Below are positions 10,351 to 19,694 of a stretch of DNA of 64,000 nt, in pieces. The notes under the pieces were generated by a model, which ran no database searches, was not told where the DNA came from, and saw only the letters and a program-made list of their open reading frames with translations. The stretch is taken from positions 2,170,001 to 2,234,000 of the forward strand of contig NZ_CP036298.1 of NCBI RefSeq assembly GCF_007752135.1, written 5' to 3'. Position 1 is the first letter of the stretch, and every line of letters starts with the position of its first letter. This DNA comes from Aureliella helgolandensis. Lineage in GTDB: Bacteria; Planctomycetota; Planctomycetia; Pirellulales; Pirellulaceae. Both the position numbers and the translations under genes were made by a program.

Positions 10351-11186
10351 GTGTTTAGTGCTTGGCAGCTCAGCAACGCACGATGCGGGCAGCGCGACAA
10401 ACCGACAAAAAAATAGCTTCAGAAGAGCCGGCTCTCCTGAAGTTTAGTTGTATACGATTAGGGCGCCGATTGGGGCACGCTTTTAAGCACTAATATTGAA
10501 AAACATCTGCACTGTAGCGTAAAAGTCGCGATTCAATTGTGTGTTGCTCATTTTGTAGTTGTGTCACGGAACGCGGCTGCGCGATGTTCGATTGCCTCCG
10601 GAATCAGGCCGTGCGTGCGATAGAGCTCACCACAATGCTTGCACGGACGTCGAGCGGATGGAGGTTGTGTTCCTCTCGGCCAGCGGTAGCGTGGTGGCAA
10701 CGGCGGCTTGTTCTTCCGATTGCGGGGCTTGGTCGATGGCTTAGGCGACTTCATTAGGCAGATCATCGGCATCTCGCAATTGGGCGTGTCCGGCGGTCAC
10801 CAGAGCCGTGGAGGGTTGTTGCCAACCCGCCACCATGCGCAAACTGTTCACTTATGTTGGGCGCCCATCACTCTCCAAATAGAAGTCCCCATCACAGATA
10901 GCACCTGGCACCATTGAATGCAGCCAATCACGGCGGCAGAGAATGGGAATGTGAGCAATCACAGCGGTCGTATCCCGTAGATACCGATCGGTCCATCTCC
11001 GAGAGATGGGGCACGGTCCCAGAGCCATCGACGTGTGTCCATCCGCGGCCTGGGGATCGAACAGGTGCAACGCAGACGGTGGAGGATCGCCGCGTCGAAG
11101 ATGCGTCCGCAATGCAACGGGCAGCCGAATCGTGAGATCATCCCCCGAGTCGCCACCACTGGCATCGAGCAGCCCGATTGAAATCA
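10349..11186. other. Spacer between the duplicated units, no gene recognised
   Basis: About 840 bases. A minus-strand frame near 10560-10660 contains CKHCGELYRTHG, which could be a zinc-binding fragment, and another frame near 10870-11200 is open for 128 codons. Neither matches a family I know and neither has a good start. I read this as decayed sequence between the two copies. Confidence 0.35.
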
Positions 11187-11850
11187 ATTCAGCCGAGTAC
11201 ACATGCCGAATACGTACCGGCGTAACCAACCCCATCAAGAATTTGTTCGTCCCCTGGACAGTAGCGAAGCAATTGACAAAACACTACCACCAGGAGGGCG
11301 AATGATAAGTGTTGAATTGGAACAAGCTTGCTTTCGTGCAGCCGAACTTTACTGCGTCAAAACTCGTGTAACACAAGTACATGCATCGTGCATGTACAAG
11401 CTACAATTCAAATTCCACACATCTCAAAAATGGGGTATTCAATTTCAGTAAGCTGTTAGCTGGCAGCTCCGCTGTTACGCGATCATTCCGACCTGAGCCC
11501 GGCGTGCAGGCGGCTAACTGTGCCGTCATCTAGAAAAACGACTTCCACGTTATGAGTACCAAGTTCGGGCATTGTATCCACACCCGGGCGAGGCTTTAGT
11601 GATGTAGCTGTAGCTGGCAGCCGATATATTCCAGACTGCGTTTGAAAATAAGAATAGTCTTTGTCACTACCAACCCAGTTGAAGGATTCCATGCCCTTCG
11701 TTACTTCTCTAAGCTGGGGAAGGGTCAAATGCGTAGCGTTCTCCAGTGTAGTACCGCCAGTGAGTTTGGGTTTACATCCTGCAACCAAAATAGCAGAACA
11801 TACGATCGAAAAAACAAGGATAACGCGCAGCATGATTTCTAAGTCCCTTA
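11187..11850. repeat. Copy B of the duplicated ~670 bp unit
   Basis: Second copy of the unit at 9680-10350. The non-coding flank (about 11190-11262) and the lipoprotein gene are in the same order and spacing as in copy A. The two copies have diverged by about 20% or more, so the duplication is not recent. Confidence 0.7.
11483..11833 (-). CDS. Small lipoprotein, paralogue B
   Basis: 116 residues from the ATG at 11833 (MLRVILVF), chosen by alignment with the paralogue at 9983-10327. The signal peptide ends in the lipobox ILVAGC followed by KPKLTGGTT. The conserved core (LPQLREVTK, FNWVGSDKDYSYF, GIYRLPA) matches the paralogue at roughly half of positions. It is a predicted membrane-anchored lipoprotein of unknown function. 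Retention of the reading frame in both diverged copies suggests that both were under selection. Confidence 0.72.
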   Translation of the reverse strand: MLRVILVFSIVCSAILVAGCKPKLTGGTTLENATHLTLPQLREVTKGMESFNWVGSDKDYSYFQTQSGIYRLPATATSLKPRPGVDTMPELGTHNVEVVFLDDGTVSRLHAGLRSE

Positions 11851-11884
11851 GCGATTGAGTTTCAGCGGCTGTTGGTAGGCGCAA

Positions 11885-12485
11885 CGCGCGCCAACCAGAA
11901 TGACTTCAGGAGCATTCTATCTCCTGAAGTCAAATTTTGTGTGAGCGACAGGTGATGGCCGCGCTCGCTCACCCTTGTTCACCGACTCGAAGCACTCACT
12001 CCCTGAGACTGACGAGCCACGGAGATGCTCTCCTACACTGAACCGGAAAAGAATGGTCGGCTACGCCATGGCGAGTCGGCCTGGGGCCGTGTGCACTGGA
12101 TGAACTTTCCCCGATCCTCAGTCCAATCGAGAAAAAGACGGTAGGAATCAGGCGGAAAGCAGGCCCTCGTGGGACTCCTGTTTCGACCAGAATTCCAGCA
12201 TGAATGCGGATCGAATGTTGCCGAGCGTTTCGCCACTGCTGTGGGCGAACTCCCACCTTGCGTCAAAACTTTGGTAAGTAGGGATACTGCCTGCTTGATT
12301 GCCAAGGTGCCTACTAGTCATCGTGGCCGCTCTGGCTGCGCGCATCGCCGAGCAATGCGGTCAACGCGTAATCCCACGCTGCGATCCCCTGCGGCAACAT
12401 CGGCAGAGAAACTTGCGATGTGCCACTTCGAATCAGCATACGCCCCAGAGGCCGGGCGGGAATAAACCAGCTTCAGTTTATCGCC
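11885..12485. other. Intergenic stretch, no gene recognised
   Basis: About 600 bases between lipoprotein B and the PEP-CTERM gene. Open frames exist on both strands but show no family-like sequence. I see no convincing RNA gene. Confidence 0.35.
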
Positions 12486-13223
12486 TCAGACGGCTACTGC
12501 GGCCGAACGGCGTCTACGAAACGCAGCTAATCCAGCGGCGAAGAGCAGCAAGGATGCTGAGCTGGGTTCAGGAACGGCTGTTAAGAAGCGGTTGCTCCCT
12601 ACAAACACAAGCGGATCTGCACCCGGGACTTGGTTCTCTCGATCGCCGGCCTGCAAAAGATAAATGTTGAATGGATCTGCGCCCGCCACTTGATCGTCAA
12701 GCGTCAGACTAGGTGTCGGTGTGTTGTGGTTGATGTTGAAAGTTCCACTAAACAGAAGTGGTGTCGTAGCTTGATCGCCGTAAAGTACGACCCCAGCATT
12801 GGCACCAGTGCCGATCATCTCCCACGGCATTGCAAGATCGGTGACGGTGCCGCTGGCAATCCGGCCATTGCCATCTCGCGTGATGTTGGTAAGCGTTCCA
12901 CCGTCGAAACGCACCGGCTCAATGTAGAAAGGCAGTAAATCGGGTGGAGTGGGGGAGATTCCCGTCAACTGCCCCGTTGCATTGGTGAAGGCTGCCGTGG
13001 AGCTAACACCGTCGTCGTCAATTGCAAAGGCCATGTTTCCTCGGGCTCGCAAAGCAAGCGGAACCCCTGCGGGTGCAGGGAATATCTGCGCTCCGGCATC
13101 TGTGGCGGTGAAAGTGAAATCCGCCTGAATCAAATTCTCAACGATCACAATGGCGCCAAATGCCTTGAGGGAAGGCATCAATCCACAAGAGGCAATCACA
13201 AATCCGCAGAGGAGGCTTCGCAT
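12486..13223 (-). CDS. PEP-CTERM sorted secreted protein
   Basis: 245 residues. AAGGGA lies six bases before the ATG at 13223, which decides the start among several upstream Met codons. The N-terminus is a signal peptide (CGFVIASCGLMPSLKAFGA). The C-terminus is a full PEP-CTERM tag: the motif VPEPSSAS, a hydrophobic stretch of about ten residues, and the basic end RRRR. In known systems the tag is recognised by exosortase, which cleaves and transfers the protein to the cell surface or matrix. The middle part is a Thr/Gly-rich, beta-rich domain of unknown function. No exosortase gene is in this window. Confidence 0.88.
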   Translation of the reverse strand: MRSLLCGFVIASCGLMPSLKAFGAIVIVENLIQADFTFTATDAGAQIFPAPAGVPLALRARGNMAFAIDDDGVSSTAAFTNATGQLTGISPTPPDLLPFYIEPVRFDGGTLTNITRDGNGRIASGTVTDLAMPWEMIGTGANAGVVLYGDQATTPLLFSGTFNINHNTPTPSLTLDDQVAGADPFNIYLLQAGDRENQVPGADPLVFVGSNRFLTAVPEPSSASLLLFAAGLAAFRRRRSAAVAV

Positions 13224-14495
13224 CATTTTCCCTTGGTAAACAGAATCACAAAACTGCAGTGAAAAAAGCACACTGGTACCCGATTCCTAGAGGGGTCCCT
13301 AAAACTAGGTGCCACCAATGTGTTATGGCGAGCCCCTCATGGTAGCTGTTTTTGGTTCTCAGTCAACATTCTTAGCTGGAAACATCAGAAAATCCTCGGC
13401 TGCGTTAAAAACGCCAGGTTCATTTCAGTTCTGAAGGCGACCGGTTCAAGCAGGTATGGTCCTTCGGAGCTGAATTGCGGTGCTGGTCCTATACGATGTT
13501 GGTTCTGTAAGGTGCGGCTCAGGCTGAAATACACTCCACAACTGCGGCAGGCATGAGGCATGCTTTTGCTCGTGGTGGGATTGCCTGGTTTGACAGGTAG
13601 ATGCATCTGAAGGACGCGTGAGCTTTCAATTCCAACAGGGAGTGAACTAGGCTTTGCTATCGTTCCACATTCACAACCAGTGTCCATGGACGCTTTATGC
13701 GGAATCCGTCGGTAAGACTTGCCCTAGTTTGATTCGGCTGGGATTCTTGGAATTGCCTGAGATTGGTCGTGAGATCGGTCGTGGGATCGGTCGTGGGATC
13801 GGTTGTGGGATCGGTTGGGGGGCGTACCCATGGAAGTTTTGGCGAATTCCCATCAGGCCGTTTCGCAGGGAGCCAAGTTTGTATTGCTGACTCTTTGCTC
13901 GTCGGCTACGGATCTAGGCAATGCTGGAAGTTCTCGACGACCATGACCAGTTCGTTAAGCCTGCCTAACTCGCATCGGAGTTGAAAGCTTAGCGTAGCAG
14001 GATCGCTCTTCCTTTGAGTGCGGCAAAGTTGAACTGAATCGCTTGCTCCAGCAGACTACCGGTGAGACTCAGCGGCGACACGGCTCTGTTGGTATCCTAG
14101 CTCTTGAGAACGCTATCATAGCTGATTGCGGTTTACTACTCACTGTCATCGGGTCCGTTGGACCTCGACCGCATGTCAGCAAAGACAGCGAAACAGCAAC
14201 AAAGACCCGCAGCTCTCGTGAGCCACCTAAGTAACCTGAAGGCTCGGATGTCGTTGTCTTCTGACATTCATCCCAAGCAGCTTGCCTCGCCCACTCCTCT
14301 TCGCCGAATTCTGCCACTCTATTGCTGCTGGGTGCTTAAGCAGCCAGCTCAATGAGCTTTGGGGGAATGCTACGAGCTGGCCTAGCAAGTGGAAAACGTC
14401 GCTTATGTCCGATATGATATCCCCGAGCTCCAGTCTCTTTTCTCGCTGAGTCGATTATCCGTCGATCGCGTCCAGCTAACAGGAAAACCTGTGAA
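13224..14495. other. Long intergenic region without a recognisable gene
   Basis: About 1.27 kb. Apart from the 12-base tandem repeat at 13757-13822 I see only short frames without family-like sequence. A minus-strand frame at 13385-13687 with a CxxC-like pair is open for 100 codons but has no good start. The promoter of the protease gene should lie near its right end. Confidence 0.35.
13757..13822. repeat. 12-base tandem repeat (GATCGGTCGTGG)
   Basis: About five imperfect copies of the unit GATCGGTCGTGG, drifting to GATCGGTTGTGG and GATCGGTTGGGG at the right end. In one frame the repeats would read Ile-Gly-Arg-Gly. No gene containing it is apparent. Confidence 0.75.
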
Positions 14496-16925
14496 ATGCG
14501 ATATATCTCCTCTCTTGTACCAGAAAATGCGTGTCAAACTAGGAGCTTCCCCGCTCCAGTCCTTGAAGGGCTGCGCTCACAACTGTCCTTCTGGCTGCTG
14601 GTTGTCCCAGTCTTGGTTCTAGTCGGCAAATCGGTTGCATGTGCAGCTGATGGGTTATCCGAGGATGTGCTAACTCGACTCAAGAACGCGACGGTAATGG
14701 TCGAGGTTGGCGATGCAACCGGAACAGGCTTCGTAGTGCAGCGTGAAGCTGATTCTGCGCTGATAGCAACCAACGCTCATGTCGTTGCATCAAACGTCAA
14801 CAACTTTTGGGAGCATACGTCCGTTGTATTTGGAGGAGGGTCGACTGAGGAACGCGTCTTGGTTGCCGATGTCCTTGCGGTCGATGTCACGTCGGATCTA
14901 GCGATCTTGAAGGTGTCTGCTCGTGATCTCCCCGAGCCTGTTGATATCGACTTCCCCGTAGAAATTAGAGAGACGCTATCCGTCTATATTTTGGGCTATC
15001 CCTACGGAGAATCCTTAGCGACGAAGGGGAATCATCCGGCAATTACCGTCGCCGAGGGCAATGTCGCAAGTTTTCGGAGGGATTCGGAAAACCGCGTCGA
15101 ACTGGTTCAGATCGACGGGAGCATCAATCCAGGATCCTCTGGAGGACCAGTGGTTGATGCTGCAGGGCATCTCATCGGAGTTGCAACCGCCAAGGTGAAA
15201 GGCACCCAAATTGGCTTCGCTATTCCCACCGAGACTCTAACGTCTGTCCTCCGTGGAAACGTTTCTGAAATAGACATTTCTGGTCGCAAGATCAATCGAG
15301 ACCAGTGTCAATTGAGCATTCAACTTCAAACCATCGATCCCAAAGATAACATCCAATCCGTAAAGTTAATGACTGTCGACAAACAAGGGGTCGAATCCGA
15401 ATTGGAAAACGCGATAGCCAATCGCTTGATAGAGTGGCCTCAATTGAGCCCCACTATGGCCGAGTCTCAGCTCAAGTTGGGCTCGAAGAACTCCCAGCGA
15501 GTGACAGTTGCAGCGCCCAATGCTGCATTGGTATATCAAATCAAGATGCTACGCAGAGATGGGGGAATTAGCTGGACCCGCCCAATGGTCCTTGAAATTT
15601 TGGAAACACCCCCGAAAAAGACACCGGTTGCCATGGCGATCGATGCACCTGAGATAAAGCCAGTAGAAATGAACAATACTGGCAAGACTATTGCATTGCC
15701 GGGGCCCGTTAAGGATATCGTGGTCGGCGGGGGCGGGCGATTTCTGGTGATGCACTTCGAAACGCTGCAAAAACTAGCGGTATTCGACGTTTCAGAGTTG
15801 AAGATTGTCACGTACTTTCCCGTCGATGATCAGCAAGTGTTCTTTGCCGCTGGTGCGGAACATGTTGTGGCTTTGATGGCGGAGAAAAACACCATCACTC
15901 GGTGGAGTCTAAAAACCTTCGAGCGAGAACTCACGAAGCTAGTTCCGATTCCATACGAAGCGACAACATTTAGTATGGGCGCGGCTTCCGGTGGGCCCAT
16001 CCTGATTGGGTCGGCACGCGGCAGTTCGGTTTCGTCTGTCGACTTCTTTGATTTGAGAACGCTGGAGCAAATCGAGTTGGATAAGGCGCCCGATAGAGCG
16101 GATATGCATCGTGGCACACAGGTTAGGGCATCTGCCGATGGGAGTGTATTCGGAGTCTGGCGTACAAGTGTTTCACCTTCAGGAATCAAGGCCCTCCATT
16201 TCAATGGCAACGAGGTAACTGAGTACTACGAGCACGATAGCGCGGGGTACGTTGTCCCCAATTCTAACGGCACTGTGCTTTTCACAGCCAACGGTTTATT
16301 CACCAATCAAGTTGAAGCAGTGGCGAGCTCAATTAGACGACAAGCGAATCTAGCGGTGCCAGCCGTACATGGCGACTATTACCTGTCGATTGGAATTCCC
16401 GAAGGCAGCCGTCAAGGTGAAGCAAAACAGCCGAGGGTCTTCCTGTGCCGCATAGATCAAAAAACTCCTCTCGTCATGTTACCTGCTATTCCGTTGCATC
16501 TCGTAGATGGTGATATCTGGTCCCGGGATCCAATGACAATTGACAAGCGTGTTTTTCTAATTCCGCGTGCAGAGGTAATTCTAACTCTGGTTGAAACTAG
16601 GGATAAACTAGAGGCTGTCCGTTTCGACTTGGACGCGACTCTGGACTCTTCTGGTTTGGACTACTTGTTCATACACTCTGTTCCGCCCAAGTTCATCTCC
16701 GCTGGCGAGGTCTTGGAATATCAGCTGGAGGTTAAGTCCAAGCGTGGTGGTGTGCGTTACAGTTTGGAATCCGGACCCGACGGAATGACTCTAACAAAAG
16801 ATGGATTCATTCGTTGGGAAACAGATTTAGAATCTGCGCCAGAGAAACAGACGATCATTGTGTCACTCAGCGACGATTCGGGGCAATCGATTTTCCATAC
16901 CTTTGTCTTGCAGGTCCGTAAATGA
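14496..16925 (+). CDS. Secreted trypsin-like serine protease with propeller-like and Ig-like regions
   Basis: 809 residues. AGGA lies about a dozen bases before the ATG. A hydrophobic segment at about 34-52 ends in VACAADG and looks like a late signal peptide. The protease domain carries a complete triad: His in TNAHVV, Asp in VTSDLAIL, Ser in PGSSGGPV, as in DegP/HtrA-type proteases, but no PDZ domain follows. The middle, about residues 390-700, has the repetitive short beta pattern of a propeller. The last 90 residues (VPPKFISAGEVLEYQLEV, then a GGVRYSLESGPDGM block) resemble a putative Ig domain of the He_PIG type. It probably acts outside the cytoplasm. It stands alone between two long intergenic regions. 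Confidence 0.85.
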   Translation: MRYISSLVPENACQTRSFPAPVLEGLRSQLSFWLLVVPVLVLVGKSVACAADGLSEDVLTRLKNATVMVEVGDATGTGFVVQREADSALIATNAHVVASNVNNFWEHTSVVFGGGSTEERVLVADVLAVDVTSDLAILKVSARDLPEPVDIDFPVEIRETLSVYILGYPYGESLATKGNHPAITVAEGNVASFRRDSENRVELVQIDGSINPGSSGGPVVDAAGHLIGVATAKVKGTQIGFAIPTETLTSVLRGNVSEIDISGRKINRDQCQLSIQLQTIDPKDNIQSVKLMTVDKQGVESELENAIANRLIEWPQLSPTMAESQLKLGSKNSQRVTVAAPNAALVYQIKMLRRDGGISWTRPMVLEILETPPKKTPVAMAIDAPEIKPVEMNNTGKTIALPGPVKDIVVGGGGRFLVMHFETLQKLAVFDVSELKIVTYFPVDDQQVFFAAGAEHVVALMAEKNTITRWSLKTFERELTKLVPIPYEATTFSMGAASGGPILIGSARGSSVSSVDFFDLRTLEQIELDKAPDRADMHRGTQVRASADGSVFGVWRTSVSPSGIKALHFNGNEVTEYYEHDSAGYVVPNSNGTVLFTANGLFTNQVEAVASSIRRQANLAVPAVHGDYYLSIGIPEGSRQGEAKQPRVFLCRIDQKTPLVMLPAIPLHLVDGDIWSRDPMTIDKRVFLIPRAEVILTLVETRDKLEAVRFDLDATLDSSGLDYLFIHSVPPKFISAGEVLEYQLEVKSKRGGVRYSLESGPDGMTLTKDGFIRWETDLESAPEKQTIIVSLSDDSGQSIFHTFVLQVRK

Positions 16926-17272
16926 AGAAGAGCTGGGGGAGGTCTCTGTCCACTCGGACCGAACGGCGATCTATTTTCCTGTCCACTTAGCCGGAAAAAA
17001 AGGAGCGCCGCGGCGCCTCTGCAGTTGTTGAAACTGCTGGGGATCTCGCTGTTGAGCAAGTTAAGGGAAGTTGTCGATTTCGCAAACGATTTGTGGAAAA
17101 GTCCGTGTCAACTGGGTTGGTGCGGGGGTACCGCAGTGCTCCTCCCTGAAGGCTGTGGCAAGGGGCGGGAAGATCTTGGTAACTGCGAATTCGATGGATG
17201 ATCTTTTCCAATTCGAGCAAAGCGTTGGCAAGTCAACGAGGGAAGCGTCCGAATCGTTGTTAAAAGTTGGAA

Positions 17273-17348
17273 GGTGGTCTCCCAGAAGGCAATATATTGC
17301 CTTCTGCACTTTTCAATTTACGTCGGTTGCCCCCGACGGGGAGACCAC
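17273..17348. other. Strong three-way-junction hairpin element
   Basis: The outer arms GGTGGTCTCCC (17273-17283) and GGGAGACCACC (17338-17348) pair perfectly over 11 bp. Inside are two hairpins: a perfect 22-base palindrome centred on TATA at 17284-17305, and GTCGG/CCGAC at 17322-17337. The layout resembles a folded RNA or a REP/MITE-like element. It lies just downstream of the Hint-gene relic. Function unknown. Confidence 0.7.
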
Positions 17349-17724
17349 CATGTCTGAATCTAGTTTGTTGCGCGAGCTTGGGCAAGTTTGTCGCGCGGTG
17401 AAGAATAGATGAGATCGCCGACAGAAAGATGCCCAATTGGTTTGAATCCTTCTGGAGGCAACAATTGAGTCTCTGCAGAAAAACACTCCCCACCGGGATT
17501 CGTTATCCAATACCAACTACAAAGTGCTCCATAACTGTTCCAATGATAATATCCGCCGCTGTAATTCCACTCTCCCTACTCAAACCACATGTAGACTCCT
17601 TGGAGAGGATGTAGACCAAGCCCCTTAGGCGGCACATTTACGGTTTCAGAACCAGATGTCGCATCTGGGTTTGAAGTAGGGTAACCTTCGCCTACTCCTG
17701 AACCGGGCGAGTAATATGTTGTGT

Positions 17725-17805
17725 AACCGTTCACGACCTTCCTTATCCACTTACAATTTCCACCATTGCTTCAGGTTGGAGTGTCGGTCGCTGACAACGG
17801 CGAAC
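17725..17805. repeat. Imperfect direct repeat, copy 1
   Basis: An ~80 bp segment, containing CGACCTTCCT and TTGCTTCAGGTTGGAG, recurs at about 17978-18057 with roughly 75% identity. Both copies lie inside the Hint-gene relic, so they probably represent a repeated protein segment. Confidence 0.65.
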
Positions 17806-17977
17806 AGTTTCGAAGCATTCAGGCGGACGTTTTGACAGGAAGATGGGGGCAGGAAGATGAATTGCTCTGGCTATTTTCCTGCCAACAACATTCTCTGCTG
17901 CACCCGACTCGCACCCAGCCAAACTCAACAGCGCGGAGCAATACTAAGCAAGCTCACCGCTGCGAAGCCTTTAGTCG

Positions 17978-18057
17978 GTCGTTCGCGACCTTCCTCATCC
18001 ACCAGGCAGCTTCAACCGTTGCTTCAGGTTGGAGCTTAAGTTGCAGACAACTGTGAA
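17978..18057. repeat. Imperfect direct repeat, copy 2
   Basis: Second copy of the ~80 bp repeat at 17725-17805, about 250 bases away, sharing the exact 16-base block TTGCTTCAGGTTGGAG. The gene reads it on the minus strand. Confidence 0.65.
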
Positions 18058-18268
18058 CGGTTACTATGTTGTTGGGCTCGTGCCATAGACGGACGCATAA
18101 CAACTGACAACTGTATAATCATCCACACCTGAAAAGGAACCACCAGACCAGCTCAACTCCTTTCCGTTTCCTGGATCGCATAGGATGCTGCCGGGTGCTT
18201 TGCACTTTTGGTGTCGAACACCTTTTCCAAACGCTCGCTAAACCTTAATTGTTCGTGTTGACGATGCA

Positions 18269-19660
18269 CTAAACCAGCATTTCAGGAAGCACTTGGCTGC
18301 AACCTGCAAATTCCTTGATTTCGACGCCTAACTGCTGCAGCATCGTCAGCAGCAGCCGTCCCGTCGGTTCTTCTTCATGTTTCATGTCCGCCTTCCAAAC
18401 AGAATCGGAGGCAAATCCGGAAATGGCCTCTTGATCTACTGTGCCATATCGCAAGTACTGCCCCTGGCGGATTCCCATCCGTTCGCCTCCCGCAAGGATG
18501 AGAGGGTAGTTTTGGGACATATGAAATGCACTGGAGGCCGAACCATAGAGGCACAAGGTGTTGTCCAGCATGCTGCCATGGCCTCCGGGTTCGGGAGTCG
18601 ATTTCAAGCGAGTCAGGAACCGCCCGAACTCGTCGCAGAGGAATCGGTGGTAGGTACCGAAGTTCTCCCATCCGCCCGGTTTCTTGACCCAGTGAGAGAG
18701 CATGTGGGTGAGATTGTGGCCCACCGCCCGCGCGAGTCCATCGCTGATTCCAACCCCATTTTCACGCCCGATTTGATAGGTCACCGTGCGCGTCATGTCG
18801 GCGTGAAAGGCGAGAAAAACGAGTTCGAACATCGTCCTTAAATAATTCCGAGGATCTTCGGGCGTGATCTCCAGATTGAGGTGGTCCGCATTGACTGTTG
18901 GGAGAGGTACGTTGAGCCATTCCTTAGCCTTCTCCAGCTTCTGCTCGGTTTCTCGAACCGACTGCAGATACTGCTCAAGGGTCTCCTGGTCGTTTTGGGA
19001 CAGCCTGCGTTTTAGGGAGCGGGCATCTTCCAGAAGGGGGTCGAGGGCGGACAGTTCTGCCGCCAGCTGGCGAGCCGCTTGCTGACTGCTCGTCACGAAG
19101 AGCTGGTCGAAAACCCGCTTCGGTCGGTTCTCGGCAGGGATGGGGCGTCCCTGACGATTGAACGACATGGTTTGAATGCCCCGGGGTGAGCCGGTTCCGC
19201 CATCGGTGCTCATGACGAGGGACTCATGCCGCGTCTGGCCCCCGATCTGAGCCGCGAATACTTGATCCATCGAGATACTGTTTTCGTAGTCTCCTCTGCC
19301 TCCCGTATCAGCACCGGTAAGAAACTGGTCGGCATTCGAATGCCCGTGCACATTCCGCACGGCTGGGTGTGAAAGTCCGCTGAAGACCGTGATTTCTTTG
19401 CGCAGAGTTTCGAGTGGCTCCAGACATTTGGTGAAGCGGTAGTCGTCGCCATCGGTGTGCGGGAACCAGCTCCAGTCCTCGAACGCTGGATCTTCCCGTC
19501 GCGGCATAGGGACGCCATCCGGAACGTAAAAGCAGGCTAGGCGTTTCCGTGGCGTCGAGACTGATGGCAGGTCGGCGGCAAAGGATTCGAACCAGGGCAG
19601 CGCTAGCGCGACTCCGGTTCCGTGGAGGAAGCTTCGGCGATCTAATATGGAAAAGTTCAT
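18269..19660 (-). CDS. DUF1552 family protein, exported
   Basis: 463 residues, the usual length of DUF1552 proteins. The N-terminus has a twin-arginine-like signal (DRRSFLHGTGVALALPWFE). Family blocks are visible along the protein: FYVPDGVPMP, HSNADQFLTGA, SISMDQVFA, and near the end GHGSMLDNTLCLYG. DUF1552 genes are expanded in planctomycetes and nearly always sit directly downstream of a DUF1592-type cytochrome gene, as here (34-base gap, same strand). The biochemical role is not established; the pair is thought to act on extracellular polymers or in electron transfer. The family assignment is secure. Confidence 0.93.
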   Translation of the reverse strand: MNFSILDRRSFLHGTGVALALPWFESFAADLPSVSTPRKRLACFYVPDGVPMPRREDPAFEDWSWFPHTDGDDYRFTKCLEPLETLRKEITVFSGLSHPAVRNVHGHSNADQFLTGADTGGRGDYENSISMDQVFAAQIGGQTRHESLVMSTDGGTGSPRGIQTMSFNRQGRPIPAENRPKRVFDQLFVTSSQQAARQLAAELSALDPLLEDARSLKRRLSQNDQETLEQYLQSVRETEQKLEKAKEWLNVPLPTVNADHLNLEITPEDPRNYLRTMFELVFLAFHADMTRTVTYQIGRENGVGISDGLARAVGHNLTHMLSHWVKKPGGWENFGTYHRFLCDEFGRFLTRLKSTPEPGGHGSMLDNTLCLYGSASSAFHMSQNYPLILAGGERMGIRQGQYLRYGTVDQEAISGFASDSVWKADMKHEEEPTGRLLLTMLQQLGVEIKEFAGCSQVLPEMLV

Positions 19661-19694
19661 TTTAGTACCCGTGCTGAATTAGATTTCATTGGGG

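Larger units (their letters stand above)
17250..18245 (-). pseudogene. Decayed secreted protein gene ending in a Hint (hedgehog/intein) domain
   Basis: Read on the minus strand, frames joined across stops and shifts give protein-like sequence. About 18100-18230 encodes CDPGNGKELSWSGGSF. About 17640-17760 encodes KVVNGYTTYYSPGSGVG. About 17405-17495 encodes CFSAETQLLPPEGFKPIG followed by HLSVGDLIYS. The last block is the start of a Hint domain (catalytic Cys, then a T/V turn, G.KPI..L.VGD). Such domains end some polymorphic-toxin and surface proteins. An in-frame TAG interrupts the gene before the Hint part, so it is inactive. Confidence 0.55.

Noticed and set aside
13757-13822. CRISPR-like array
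   Set aside because: The 12-base units are directly adjacent with no spacers, so it is a simple tandem repeat.
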